Positions 37,701-45,605 of a DNA stretch of 48,580 bases are shown here, one piece after another. The stretch lies in IMG/VR virus record IMGVR_UViG_3300032288_002578, positions 1-48,580 of that record; one strand, given 5' to 3'. The translations under genes were made by a program, and so were the position numbers. The stretch's first letter is position 1. Each line of letters begins with the position of its first letter. The notes beneath the pieces are model-generated. The model made no database searches. It was given only the letters and a program-made list of their open reading frames with translations, and was not told where the DNA came from. This DNA is from a virus.

Positions 37701-37984
37701 CACCAGAATACGAACAGGCTCTTGACGCCTTGTTCCTTGCTGCCCAGCAAGACGACATTCAAGTTGACCCAGCCCTTGCAGAGATTCCTGGTGTAGGACA
37801 GGCAGCCGAAGCAGTGGTTGCGGTTTTGAACATTGTTGGAAACGTTGGTGCTGACATCTCACCTAAAGCGAGAAAGAAAGCACAAGAGGTTGTTGTCACC
37901 ACCCTAATTGTTGGACAAATTGCCCAAACAGCAGCAATTGCAACAGCAACTGCAAGTTCAGGCTCTAGTTATAGGAGAAAGTAA
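34793..37984 (+). CDS. Giant secreted coiled-coil / PA14 protein (1063 aa)
   Basis: Signal-peptide-like start: a basic N-region (KHKHPIRKG), hydrophobic VILATLFLATPICM and AQSALA cleavage, about residue 42. Residues 90-340 form long Ala/Glu/Gln-rich coiled coils. A beta region follows (about 375-530, with WSGVYWGW). A PA14-like sugar-binding domain spans about 565-700 (TVRVYNNLP, LADDGFYLDVNG, GKTYEIDAWFFEWGG). Then more coiled coil, an acidic Pro/Glu linker and a hydrophobic C-terminus. Export suggests a host-surface or virion-release role rather than an ordinary tail fibre. It heads the cassette with holin-like genes. Confidence 0.7.
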   Translation: MLRSERGEGERPKHKHPIRKGSQVILATLFLATPICMAQSALALTSSNSAFVKPSVSSSIDGRQPQTRLATLLTSQERFPATGLSNRGLLQSPFRLLTLEDINTIESTLATYKKQLATLKATSPKNTSPNNVSALNTAIRDVETKVSALETALAEAKTAYAKQLDAQETLRRSIANYDLAVSNEQTAKLKADSDKSALSDAELKVQTAQSTLDASLVRLNTAIENKQSAQDAFNLADASLTGQIEITDNALTKLNLAKSALASAQTVLVNTQEQYNQIHESTQNLVTAYNQALEEYTVAYNNYLAKQSAYVTAESHLNQKLSSLNTAQWNYDNLLIPDPNWTPPTYQKEHIRTVLNTRQVEVRTLVPTTTTSFQEQVIPNLLPNPTLTTTDGWSGVYWGWQGSQPGMYDGEITFSYMDQTVSQGLYSGPFNNATLTLSADWLSDWTADSYSMTVTAEDINRNPVGTATYTNTRTAHDWTNRSVTLTATGPVSYITVSFSGIDHGFWYGMYGPRMKNPVLQVTHGEYVTETTYEEVITYEEETYYTYETYYTTEVIQPQQGLTVRVYNNLPTANPQRSDTAYNLCKTTTLTSINHNWSGGDILGCGGDRVMIHYTGYLTPTENITSLRGLADDGFYLDVNGSNVINNWTLKGCSGNWNPVSLEAGKTYEIDAWFFEWGGGACSILNYQSTNGEGVVPEAWYTNAISAPLIKDPALLPALQEAQGEYNEALASYTTANIQWVEAQALQQSEAQESLNAYYALIASAEAENAIYAKLQTEEQNYNSAVSETNLAQAEYDQELSNQEALSLAKASAQTNLTNVTDLVDSATHQYNKDSADLVTAQSERASAQEASDQSFSAYVTAIAATDSSLKDKSARENEYSDSTSVTQDAYVTASNLVSVVSFTEVETLLSKEPDPQPEPEGSPDLPTDLSADNLMDVDLNEVDPTELTEEQAEQLVEAALETFETATEGSPEYEQALDALFLAAQQDDIQVDPALAEIPGVGQAAEAVVAVLNIVGNVGADISPKARKKAQEVVVTTLIVGQIAQTAAIATATASSGSSYRRK

Positions 37985-38280
37985 TGAAAACATTTGGAAA
38001 CGTCATATTAAGAATTGTCGCAACGTTTGTTAATTCAGCACTAGCGGTTATCGGTGCTGGTTCCGTTGCAGGTTCTGTAAGCGGTATAGAGATACCAATT
38101 TGGTTTAGTGCGGTGATGGGTGGAGTTATGGCAGTCGCTAAGGTTGTCGAACTTCTATCCCTAGCGTTCCTGGAAGACGGAAAACTTACTAGAGCAGAGA
38201 TAGACGCTGCCTTCCGCCAAACTATCAAAATTAAAGACATAGACGAGAAAACCTCAACTAGCAAGAAAGAAGAAAAGTAA
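37984..38280 (+). CDS. Holin-like membrane protein 1 (98 aa)
   Basis: Two predicted transmembrane segments (about 8-32 and 38-58) and a charged tail ending TSTSKKEEK. Starts one base into the stop of the giant gene, with GGAG before it. Gene order with the next two and an M23 peptidase suggests lysis. Confidence 0.65.
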   Translation: MKTFGNVILRIVATFVNSALAVIGAGSVAGSVSGIEIPIWFSAVMGGVMAVAKVVELLSLAFLEDGKLTRAEIDAAFRQTIKIKDIDEKTSTSKKEEK

Positions 38281-38495
38281 TGAAAGATAAATTAATGCTA
38301 ATCATTACCATAGGCATACTTGCGTTCATAAGCGTAGTAGTTGTTGGCGAGTATGTAGCAATGCTAACAGCACAGCAAATTACGGGAGAAGCAGTAGCAA
38401 CCAACCCAGAAGCAATCGCTCTGGTACAGAACGCCCTCGTTGGTCTAATCGGTATTATCGGTGGATACTTCGCTGGCAAGAAAGAAGATAAATAA
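38280..38495 (+). CDS. Holin-like membrane protein 2 (71 aa)
   Basis: Two transmembrane helices (about 5-27 and 45-66) and a GKKEDK tail, a type II holin layout. The ATG overlaps the previous stop as TAATG. Confidence 0.65.
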   Translation: MKDKLMLIITIGILAFISVVVVGEYVAMLTAQQITGEAVATNPEAIALVQNALVGLIGIIGGYFAGKKEDK

Positions 38496-38689
38496 TGAAA
38501 AAAATAACTAAATTCCTCGGAGAACTTTTCAAAGACCTACTTGACCAAGCATGGACTCTACTAGGTCTTGCTTTGGGTTGGGTGCTTCTAGAAGGCTCTG
38601 CCAGAGATATCGTTGGCAAACTGATAGGTGTAACTCTACTTATTTGGGTACTAACCTTCCCTATCCGTCGTGAAAAAGACGACGAATAA
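38495..38689 (+). CDS. Small membrane protein 3 (64 aa)
   Basis: Amphipathic N-terminus, then one or two hydrophobic helices (WTLLGLALGWVLLEG and LIGVTLLIWVLTF) and a charged tail. TAATG overlap with the previous gene. Third of the lysis-type trio; could be an antiholin. Confidence 0.6.
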   Translation: MKKITKFLGELFKDLLDQAWTLLGLALGWVLLEGSARDIVGKLIGVTLLIWVLTFPIRREKDDE

Positions 38690-38722
38690 ATCAGCAACTT
38701 CCAAAAGTCTTACAATAAAACT

Positions 38723-39937
38723 ATGCCTAATTTAAACCCCGAAGAGCGTGACTTAGCGAACGCTTTGCTTCTGCTTGCTAAAAAGTATGGCAAGTTCAAT
38801 GAAGATGAAACAGGCATTTGGGCTGGCTATGAATCTGGTCAGGCGAACGAAGTTGCTGCTATTGGAGTCAAATGCTCCAACTGCGTTCTTTATCGTGGTG
38901 GCTCTGAGTGTGCCATCATCGATTTTGAAGTTGAACCAGATGGTAAATGTCGTTTTGCTGTAATTCCAGATGGCGTAGTTATGTCCAACCCAATCAAAAT
39001 AAGTCCAGAAGATATGGAGTTGTCTAACAACAGTCCTTGCTGGGATGGCTACAAGCAAGTTGGTATGAAAGAAAAAGATGGAAAGATGGTTCCTAACTGC
39101 GTTCCAGACAACGAAGCGTCTGTAACTGCAACAGCAGGTTCTAAGCCAGCACCTAAGAAAGACCAAATTAAAGGCTCTGACAAAAACAAAAAAGGTTCTG
39201 CTGCTACAGGTAAAGACATCAAGTTCACCGATTCAATCATCAAGGCTCTTGAAAAGAAAGTTGCTGACCACAACGAAAAAGCACCTAATGGTCGCAAAGT
39301 TACGTTAGCAAAACTCAAGGCTGTTTATCGTCGTGGTGCTGGAGCCTTCTCCTCCTCACACCGACCAGACCAGAATCGCAACTCTTGGGCTATGGCTCGT
39401 GTCAACGCTTTCCTAAAACTTGTTAAGTCTGGTAAACCTAACAACCCTAAGTACGTTCAAGACAATGACTTGCTTCCAAAGATGCACCCAAGAAGTTCAT
39501 CAGCATCTACTTTAAATCCATTACTGGCGTCGATGGTTTTTGCTCTAAACGATGAATCATGTCCACCAGCAACTCAAGATGTTGCTGTAAACCTTGCTAA
39601 TAGGGAGAAAGCAATTGAAGACGCAGGGTACGGACCGTTAAATCCTAAAGAACCAAACGAAGAGTTTTGGCAGGAGAAAGCCCAGCGTTGGGACGTCACT
39701 CCAGTAGAAGCCAAGAAGAGTGTGTGTGGGAATTGCGTAATGTTTATTCGCACACCAAAGATGTTGGACTGCATTGAAGGCGGAATTTCCGCTGGTGATT
39801 CTGGTCAACAAAATGCGTGGGATGCTATCGACAAAGCCGAACTTGGCTACTGCGAAGCATTCGACTTCAAATGTGCCGCCTCCAGAACTTGTTCTGCTTG
39901 GGTTGTTGGCGGACCAATCACTAAAGAAACTGAGTAG
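38723..39937 (+). CDS. Multi-domain Cys-rich phage protein (404 aa)
   Basis: The N-terminus carries KCSNCVLYRGGSECAIIDF and CRFAVIP; a similar CGNCVMF...CEAFDFKC set ends the protein. In between are NNSPCWDGYKQVGMKEKDGK with VPNCVP, and AVYRRGAGAFSSSHRPD with ARVNAFLKLVKSG, both recurrent in actinophage structural or prohead proteins. The cysteine sets resemble small iron-sulphur or zinc folds. -10-like TACAAT lies 6 nt before ATG, so the gene is probably leaderless. Virion role is inference. Confidence 0.6.
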   Translation: MPNLNPEERDLANALLLLAKKYGKFNEDETGIWAGYESGQANEVAAIGVKCSNCVLYRGGSECAIIDFEVEPDGKCRFAVIPDGVVMSNPIKISPEDMELSNNSPCWDGYKQVGMKEKDGKMVPNCVPDNEASVTATAGSKPAPKKDQIKGSDKNKKGSAATGKDIKFTDSIIKALEKKVADHNEKAPNGRKVTLAKLKAVYRRGAGAFSSSHRPDQNRNSWAMARVNAFLKLVKSGKPNNPKYVQDNDLLPKMHPRSSSASTLNPLLASMVFALNDESCPPATQDVAVNLANREKAIEDAGYGPLNPKEPNEEFWQEKAQRWDVTPVEAKKSVCGNCVMFIRTPKMLDCIEGGISAGDSGQQNAWDAIDKAELGYCEAFDFKCAASRTCSAWVVGGPITKETE

Positions 39938-39948
39938 AAAGTAAATCA

Positions 39949-40467
39949 ATGGCAAAGTACTTTGAACCATTTCCAGCAAAGACTCGTAACGACGAGTTTG
40001 GAAACCTAGCACCATATAGAAACGGACGTCCACATCGTGGGCAAGACTGGTCTCCAAAAGAGAAGTCACCAATTCCAGCAATCACATCAGGAACCGTCAT
40101 GGAAACTGGTTGGAGCGATGTTCTAGGTAACTACCTAATTCATAGCACCTTTGACAAGTTGTTTGTAATTTACGCACACCTTGCAGAACCAGCACCACTT
40201 AAGAAGGGTGACAAGGTTAAAGGTGGCGAGACCATCGTTGGTCTAGTCGGTGGTGGTAAGAACACTCCTAGCGGTTCAGCCTCAACTGGGGCCCACCTCC
40301 ACCTCTCAATCGGTAAGGACGTTAAGGTTCACCTTTGTGCTTACGAGAAGTTGGTTGACCCACTAAAGCACATCCTTGCAAACCTAGATGGTGAAGACAA
40401 GAAGCCTAGCGTTGCCGCTAAGACAGCAGCAGTTGTTAAGAAGGTAGTTCCTACCAAGAAGGCTTAA
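39949..40467 (+). CDS. M23 metallopeptidase, probable endolysin
   Basis: 172 residues. The zinc motif HRGQD (His29, Asp33) and AHLHLS (His116, His118) are intact, typical of lysostaphin-type endopeptidases that cut peptidoglycan cross-bridges. No signal peptide, so it would need the adjacent holin-like proteins to reach the wall. A basic Ala/Lys tail (AKTAAVVKKVVPTKKA) may bind the envelope. Confidence 0.85.
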   Translation: MAKYFEPFPAKTRNDEFGNLAPYRNGRPHRGQDWSPKEKSPIPAITSGTVMETGWSDVLGNYLIHSTFDKLFVIYAHLAEPAPLKKGDKVKGGETIVGLVGGGKNTPSGSASTGAHLHLSIGKDVKVHLCAYEKLVDPLKHILANLDGEDKKPSVAAKTAAVVKKVVPTKKA

Positions 40468-40489
40468 TCCCGACAAGGATAAAAAAGGA

Positions 40490-40534
40490 ATCCCCCAATC
40501 TGAATCACGGTTCAAGATTATTGGGGGATTTCTT
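40490..40534 (+). terminator. Terminator of lysis cassette
   Basis: TCCCCCAATC/GATTATTGGGGGA hairpin followed by TTTCTTTT. Confidence 0.85.
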
Positions 40535-40563
40535 TTATCTTAGCGGGACGCACCAGAAAGTCG

Positions 40564-40607
40564 GAAACCCCCCTAGAAAAAATGGAAGTAAAAACTAGGG
40601 GGGTTCC
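40564..40607. terminator. Bidirectional terminator
   Basis: AACCCCCCTAG/CTAGGGGGGTT stem between convergent units. The remaining bases to 40,735 hold short GACACTTAGACACTA repeats and no gene. Confidence 0.8.
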
Positions 40608-40735
40608 TCATTTCGACAGAAAGGAAGGAAATGACGTCTAAGAGTCCAAACACATAAAAACCCTCAGACACTTAGACACTAACACAAAACTAAAAAGTTT
40701 GCACAATTTGTTAAATTTTTTCTCAGCGTTTTAGA

Positions 40736-41056
40736 TTATAGATAATCCGCTATTTCTTTTTCAAGAGCAACTAGGTTTTTTGCACCAACAATCTTGTGCA
40801 CCACTTTGCCATCTTTAAACAATAACAACGTCGGCAAACTTGAAACCCCATACTCAGAAACTAAATCCCCTTCAACGTCTGCGTCCACCTTAACGACGTC
40901 GACCCTACCACGATAAGCATCAGCAAACATTTCCAAGATTGGCTTCATCATTTTGCAAGGCTGACACCACCCAGCCCAAAAATCTACAAGAACGATGCTA
41001 GGTGAATTAAGGACGTCGACGACAAATGATTCTTTAGTTGTATCTCTTACTAGCAT
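40736..41056 (-). CDS. Thioredoxin
   Basis: 106 residues. Active site WAGWCQPCK (Cys31, Cys34; CQPC instead of CGPC), cis-proline in SSLPTLLLF, normal thioredoxin length. Reduces disulphides; phage copies may serve ribonucleotide reductase or a polymerase. The ATG overlaps the metallopeptidase stop as TAATG. Confidence 0.9.
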   Translation of the reverse strand: MLVRDTTKESFVVDVLNSPSIVLVDFWAGWCQPCKMMKPILEMFADAYRGRVDVVKVDADVEGDLVSEYGVSSLPTLLLFKDGKVVHKIVGAKNLVALEKEIADYL

Positions 41057-41397
41057 TATTCCTCAGTTAGATATTTAAGTAGTTCTGGATTGTCTCGTAA
41101 AACAATTAAAAGAGTTTCTTCATAGATTGCGATAAACCAGTGCTCCCATGTTTCAAAGTCATCAGACTTTTTTGGTTTCACTGGAGTATTGAACACCATA
41201 CGAATTGCGTGCATTAGTTCGTGTACTAACGTCGAACGTTGACGAGTTGCAGTTAAGGCAGAGTCAATAACAATTAAATTGTCATTATCTTGCGTGTACC
41301 CAAAAGTACCGTCATTCAGCATTCCATCGCTTTTTCTATCACGAAGTACGACCTCAAATACTTGAGTTCCGATTCGGATTTTGGCTGGCGGGTTCAT
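41056..41397 (-). CDS. Small zinc metallopeptidase-like protein (113 aa)
   Basis: LVHELMHAIRMVF (His59, Glu60, His63) is an HExxH motif like those of ImmA/IrrE or SprT minimal proteases. The first 50 residues are beta-rich. TAAAAT lies 6 nt before the ATG with TGC ahead of it, so it is probably leaderless. Could cut a repressor or host regulator. Confidence 0.75.
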   Translation of the reverse strand: MNPPAKIRIGTQVFEVVLRDRKSDGMLNDGTFGYTQDNDNLIVIDSALTATRQRSTLVHELMHAIRMVFNTPVKPKKSDDFETWEHWFIAIYEETLLIVLRDNPELLKYLTEE

Positions 41398-41406
41398 GGG
41401 TCTATT

Positions 41407-42429
41407 TTAGCATTTTTGGAATACCAGCACTGGCTCATATTTATAGCCACCCTTGGTAATAGATGACAAAGACAGCCTTAATTCCTCTACAAAAGTGAAC
41501 CCTTCTTCTAGGGCAATCCGCTTGGTATCTGCCACCAGCGTCTTATGAGACCTTACGTCGGCGACATTGAGCACCATATATTTGTCTTTTTTTAGAGCCA
41601 CAAAAGCGTTACGAATTGTAGAACGTAAGAACCCCTCATTCCAAGATTCAACGCTATTGAATTTCATATAACTCTGCGTATCTTCAGTTGAGTATTTTTC
41701 TGTGTCAAAGTATGGCGGTGATGTAAAAGCAAAGTCAATCGACTCTGGTTCTAAAAATGTAATCTCACTACCTTGCATACGCAACTCAACAAAAGTGTTG
41801 CTTTCTACAGCAAAGTCCACAGCAATTTGCAAAAGTCCACGCATCGTATCTTCGGCAGGGTCTGTGCCAATATACGTCGCTACGTTTGTAGCAATCATTG
41901 CACCAAGCAATCTTCCACCATAACCACAACTCATATCCCACACGACTGCGTTATCTCCAGCGTATTTGCGATAGATGGCAGCAGCAGCCGTTGGTCTAAA
42001 GTTAGAAACAGATTGTGCACCAGAATAACTACGTAACGCTTTACGAATTCCAGCATCAGAGATAAAGTCTCCACGCACCATACGTCGACGAATTGCTTTC
42101 ATAAACAAAACGTCATCACCATAAATCTCCACGGGCGTCAGCATTGTGCCAACCTTCACGTTCCAAGAGTGGTGCATGTAACTCCACGCTAAAGCAAGAC
42201 CATGCATCGTCTGACGAATTACGTCGCCGTCAACGATTGTGTCTCCCTTTTCCAAGAAGTAGTCGAGCATCTTGTCATATTCTTTACGTCGCTCTTCTTC
42301 TGTCAGGTTGTATACAGGAAATCCATTACGTCGATAGTAATCAAAAACTTCTTGAGCAAACGCTTGCTGACCTTCTTCATCTAATCCAGCCCAAACGGAT
42401 TTAGATACGGGCTTGCTAAAATCAATCAT
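41407..42429 (-). CDS. DNA methyltransferase-like protein (340 aa)
   Basis: SAM motif I VVWDMSCGYGGRLLG (162-176) and catalytic FTSPPYFDTEKYS with SPPY at 237-240. The SPPY type methylates N4 of cytosine or N6 of adenine, or N2 of guanine in some RNA enzymes. Helical N-terminus (1-140) without a known recognition domain. Helps explain how palindromic words could be protected. Overlaps the preceding gene by 8 nt. Confidence 0.8.
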   Translation of the reverse strand: MIDFSKPVSKSVWAGLDEEGQQAFAQEVFDYYRRNGFPVYNLTEEERRKEYDKMLDYFLEKGDTIVDGDVIRQTMHGLALAWSYMHHSWNVKVGTMLTPVEIYGDDVLFMKAIRRRMVRGDFISDAGIRKALRSYSGAQSVSNFRPTAAAAIYRKYAGDNAVVWDMSCGYGGRLLGAMIATNVATYIGTDPAEDTMRGLLQIAVDFAVESNTFVELRMQGSEITFLEPESIDFAFTSPPYFDTEKYSTEDTQSYMKFNSVESWNEGFLRSTIRNAFVALKKDKYMVLNVADVRSHKTLVADTKRIALEEGFTFVEELRLSLSSITKGGYKYEPVLVFQKC

Positions 42430-42694
42430 TTTCTTCTTTTATTTGAAGTAATTCGGAAAGGCTTTTAAATCCTTCATCTTCTATTTCCAACCCACTCAAT
42501 AAAAGAGAGAACGCTTCATTAACAAAAGTTGCTGCAGTGGGGGTAAGACTATTTATAATTCCGTTTGCTTTGCAATATGCGAGTGGCAATCCTAAGTCGT
42601 TGTATTCAATAAATTCGGCAAACTCTTCGTCCCCCCTACAAGTGAGCCACAAATCTGCCAGTATTTTACATTTGTTTGCAAAGGTAGTTTCCAA
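42422..42694 (-). CDS. Hypothetical helical protein (90 aa)
   Basis: Helical, acidic C-terminus. EFIEYNDLGLPLAYCKANGI suggests a small MafB19/TY-chap-like fold, uncertain. No clear Shine-Dalgarno. Confidence 0.55.
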   Translation of the reverse strand: METTFANKCKILADLWLTCRGDEEFAEFIEYNDLGLPLAYCKANGIINSLTPTAATFVNEAFSLLLSGLEIEDEGFKSLSELLQIKEEND

Positions 42695-42696
42695 AT

Positions 42697-43596
42697 TTAA
42701 ATCTCCAGTTTTTGAACTACCGACTCTACATAAGAGTTAAGTGTTTCTATGTCCTTGTTGTTATGTATCTCTACATCAAATACGTAATCATTCAAAGCAC
42801 TCTCAGACGGGTGCTCATTTGCTGGTTCAACCCCATCACGAACGACTCTAATTACTATGCCACCAAGTTTTTTAATCGCATCTGCCTCATTTGGATAACG
42901 AACGTCGGCGATAACGGCTTTTGCTCCATCAGGTATTGAATCTAGAGCATAGTCAACCCAGAAGTCGTCGCCAAACATTTCACGACCAACTTCTGTACCA
43001 AAACGCTGAAGCAATCCACGAACGTGTGGACTACGCTCTTTCAAACCTTCCCAGCCATAAACGTCTACGCCAACACGCAAAGAAGTATTTTGAACTTCGT
43101 TCACGGTGATTCGTGGGTCAAGTTTGTACATAGCCTCTTTCATCGGCTTTGCAAATGAAAACTTTTGATAGCCATGCTTTTCTACCAAGTAGTCAGCAGC
43201 GGTGTCTTTACCAGAACGTGCCCAGCCAGAGATGCCAACAACTGTTACTCGTGGCTGAAGTTTTCCGTCTTTAAGTATGTAGATAGGTAGGTCTAGTGCT
43301 TCTGCGACTTGGACTTCGAGCGTCGCACCTTTAGAATTTCTCCAACCTTCCAATACGCAGACACAATCAACAGCCAGAACGTGAGGCAAATCACGACGCA
43401 TGTAATCACCCCAAGTGTTATTGGGAGCATCAGGACGTCCCGCACGAAGGAGGGCTTCCTCCAATGTTTTGCCGTCGTTGTGTGCTGGATTGATGACTTC
43501 ATATCCTAATCCTTTCAGTGTTTCTTCTGCTTCAAAGAATGCTGGAAAGTTCCAATCTTTGTGTCCCGTCATAGGACCTGCAATGTAAATCTTCAT
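42697..43596 (-). CDS. DUF4406 domain fused to nucleotide kinase
   Basis: Residues 1-110: MKIYIAGPMTGHKDWNFPAF and the VLEGWRNSKGATLEVQVA motif of DUF4406/deoxyribosyltransferase-like proteins. Residues 115-299: P-loop GWARSGKDT (124-132), then FSFAKPMKEA and VIADVRYPNEADAI typical of phage deoxynucleoside-monophosphate kinases. The fusion suggests nucleotide salvage, possibly for a modified base. Coupled by ATGA to the upstream coiled-coil gene. Confidence 0.8.
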   Translation of the reverse strand: MKIYIAGPMTGHKDWNFPAFFEAEETLKGLGYEVINPAHNDGKTLEEALLRAGRPDAPNNTWGDYMRRDLPHVLAVDCVCVLEGWRNSKGATLEVQVAEALDLPIYILKDGKLQPRVTVVGISGWARSGKDTAADYLVEKHGYQKFSFAKPMKEAMYKLDPRITVNEVQNTSLRVGVDVYGWEGLKERSPHVRGLLQRFGTEVGREMFGDDFWVDYALDSIPDGAKAVIADVRYPNEADAIKKLGGIVIRVVRDGVEPANEHPSESALNDYVFDVEIHNNKDIETLNSYVESVVQKLEI

Positions 43597-43730
43597 TTAT
43601 TCTCTTCCAACATTATTTGTAGAAATTCAAGTTTAGTTCTAAGAGCATCAATTCTTTCGGATATCCGCTCTACTTCTTTTCCGAGTGTTTCAAGTCTTTC
43701 CAGTATGGAATCTAGTTCTTCTAAGGTCAT
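43593..43730 (-). CDS. Small coiled-coil protein (45 aa)
   Basis: MTLEELDSILERLETLGKEV with regular leucine heptads. Stop overlaps the next ATG. Likely an oligomer. Confidence 0.6.
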   Translation of the reverse strand: MTLEELDSILERLETLGKEVERISERIDALRTKLEFLQIMLEENK

Positions 43731-43733
43731 TGA

Positions 43734-43907
43734 CTATTCGCCAGTCCCATCACAGATTTCCATTACCTTTTCGCCGAGGTACACGTCTTTGTATTTCTCA
43801 AAACAGTTATTGCTGTATATCTGTGGATTAAGTATCATCCAGACCACTGCTCCAAGTGTTGCTAACAGAGAGATTATTATTAATGCCAGAACGGTTCTAC
43901 TTTTCAA
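43734..43907 (-). CDS. Small membrane protein, TTG start (57 aa)
   Basis: AAAGGAT lies 5 nt before TTG 43907. One transmembrane helix (TVLALIIISLLATLGAVVWM), then a short outer segment with two cysteines. The start is inside the preceding gene. Confidence 0.55.
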   Translation of the reverse strand: MKSRTVLALIIISLLATLGAVVWMILNPQIYSNNCFEKYKDVYLGEKVMEICDGTGE

Positions 43908-44103
43908 TTTTTCTATCCTTTACAAGAGAATAAACAGCACTAAGGGCGTCGACCATTTCGTGTTCGCCATTACAACATGCTGGTTCGTACTCAAACGTTA
44001 CTGTAACCGTCGGGCAATCTGAACCCTTTGGTAGATGAATCTTATCTACCCTAAGTAGCGATAACCTAGATGGGTCTCTAGGCTCAATCTTCTTCTTGTT
44101 CAT
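43897..44103 (-). CDS. Hypothetical protein (68 aa)
   Basis: Basic start MNKKKIEPRDPSRLSLLRVD, then a beta strand pair with CCNGEHE. GAGG precedes ATG 44103. Overlaps neighbours at both ends. Confidence 0.55.
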   Translation of the reverse strand: MNKKKIEPRDPSRLSLLRVDKIHLPKGSDCPTVTVTFEYEPACCNGEHEMVDALSAVYSLVKDRKIEK

Positions 44104-44269
44104 CTATAAACCTCAATAGGGACGTCGACGAGAAGTGGTCTCTGTATATAGGTTCCAAATCATCATCTAATTGGAACTCAGAGCGATTAGCCAAAATCCA
44201 GTCCCTTATTCTTTTTCGCTCTTCAGCGATTCCATCTTTTCTGCCATAGTCATAGGCTTCAATACTCAT
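44084..44269 (-). CDS. Hypothetical protein (61 aa)
   Basis: MSIEAYDYGRKDGIAEERKR, helical, acidic end. ATG overlaps the preceding stop as ATGA. Confidence 0.55.
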   Translation of the reverse strand: MSIEAYDYGRKDGIAEERKRIRDWILANRSEFQLDDDLEPIYRDHFSSTSLLRFIDEQEED

Positions 44270-44556
44270 TTTAGTTTCCCGTTCACTTCAAAGATTTCAT
44301 CAATCATTGACTCAGCCCAGTGGCAGATATCACATTCTTCCCCAGTAACGTTCCAATAGTTGCAAACAGACAAATGACCTTCTAGCATTTGAAGCACTAC
44401 TGATTGACCATCATTTATTCCGTCTTGGTAAGACTTGTTCATTATGGTCTGAATGTTCTTGTCAATAAGAATTACCTGACTGCAACAGCCATCACATTCG
44501 TGACGTTCACTCTTATGAGTCAGGTCGTGCTCGCAGACATAGTAATTCATTTGCAT
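44266..44556 (-). CDS. Cys/His-rich protein (96 aa)
   Basis: CEHD, HECDGCC at the start and CDICHW near the end could form one zinc site. The centre is helical. ACAGG precedes ATG 44556, which overlaps the previous stop. Confidence 0.6.
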   Translation of the reverse strand: MQMNYYVCEHDLTHKSERHECDGCCSQVILIDKNIQTIMNKSYQDGINDGQSVVLQMLEGHLSVCNYWNVTGEECDICHWAESMIDEIFEVNGKLK

Positions 44557-44738
44557 TACCTGTCCCAGTTAATCGTCTTCTTCATTTTTGCCTTCTTCTT
44601 TTCAGATGGCTCGGTTGTCATCTTTATCCAAATAATACCAACAATGTTCAAGATAACAAATGGCAACGCACACCAGAAGAACACGGTAGGGGCTAGTCTC
44701 CAAAACTCAGACCAGAAGTACTCTGCGGTGATATTCAT
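44556..44738 (-). CDS. Single-span membrane protein (60 aa)
   Basis: MNITAEYFWSEFWRLAPTVF then a transmembrane helix and a lysine-rich cytoplasmic tail (KKKAKMKK). AAAGGAGG precedes the ATG pair 44741/44738. Confidence 0.6.
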   Translation of the reverse strand: MNITAEYFWSEFWRLAPTVFFWCALPFVILNIVGIIWIKMTTEPSEKKKAKMKKTINWDR

Positions 44739-44812
44739 CATCCTCCTTTCTAAAGTTATATAATAATGTATCATTTTTGTACAGATATGCCGTTATAAAC
44801 TTAAGTTTAAGT

Positions 44813-45226
44813 TTATACAGCAGGGTTGTCAGAGTCTGTCTCTTCGTGCTTCCAAACTGTTATTAGTTCGTTCAAACGACCAGCCAATACTGACAAAGCA
44901 GTTTCTTTAGCACCTTCAACATATCCAATGTCTTGGGCAATGTCTTCAATTACTAATTTATAAGCATCAGTTAAATTACTCACGGCTATCACCTCCTCTT
45001 TTTTTAACTCTAGAACAGGGCAGTACTCTACTTCTTTAGTTTGATTCATAAGAATGTCACCGTTTTTGTGGTAGGTACGTTGAAGCACAAGGTTGTGCAT
45101 CCAAACCGATTGTCTACGCATTTTATGTATAAGGTCTCCGCAGACTGAGCATTTAGCAAAAAACGAGCCATCTTTGCGATAGCCCTCTTCTACGTTAAGA
45201 GGTTCAAAAATCTTTTCGTCATTCAT
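44813..45226 (-). CDS. Zinc-site protein (137 aa), leaderless
   Basis: KCSVCGDLIHKM plus downstream His residues suggest one zinc. Helical C-terminus. TAAATT lies 6 nt before ATG 45226 with no Shine-Dalgarno. Confidence 0.6.
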   Translation of the reverse strand: MNDEKIFEPLNVEEGYRKDGSFFAKCSVCGDLIHKMRRQSVWMHNLVLQRTYHKNGDILMNQTKEVEYCPVLELKKEEVIAVSNLTDAYKLVIEDIAQDIGYVEGAKETALSVLAGRLNELITVWKHEETDSDNPAV

Positions 45227-45257
45227 AGTATCAATTTAGCAAACTTCTTTATAGAAG

Positions 45258-45599
45258 TCAACTACCCTCGGTGTCGTGTTTTTTGGCTTTCTGCTTTTCT
45301 TTGTATTCTTTAGCCAAGTTCTTATCGGTCTTGTTTTTGCTATGTACGGTCTTAACCATCTCTAAGGTGCAACTTCTGTAATAGGAGCCGTTTTTACCGC
45401 TACCAATTACGTCTATCCATTCAATGCCTTTTTCGGTTTTTACATACTTAACAAAGTTGTATCTGCCAGTCCACCCAGTAATCTTTAGTTCAGTTCCAGG
45501 TTTTACGTGGCGACCATTAATCTGCATCTCGGTTTTGATTTCCCATAAGTCATTAGGCTTAGGGGCATCTGGTACTTCAACCTTCTTTTTCCTACTCAT
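45258..45599 (-). CDS. Conserved actinophage SH3-like protein (113 aa), leaderless
   Basis: RHVKPGTELKITGWTGRYNF and EWIDVIGSGK are typical of a small actinophage family with a beta-barrel core; basic tail. A perfect promoter (45606-45634) ends 6 nt before ATG, so the mRNA should have no leader. Confidence 0.75.
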   Translation of the reverse strand: MSRKKKVEVPDAPKPNDLWEIKTEMQINGRHVKPGTELKITGWTGRYNFVKYVKTEKGIEWIDVIGSGKNGSYYRSCTLEMVKTVHSKNKTDKNLAKEYKEKQKAKKHDTEGS

Positions 45600-45605
45600 A
45601 CTTAG

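Noticed and set aside
34793-37984. Tail tape-measure protein
   Set aside because: Length and coiled coils fit, but the signal peptide, PA14-like domain and lysis-gene neighbours do not.
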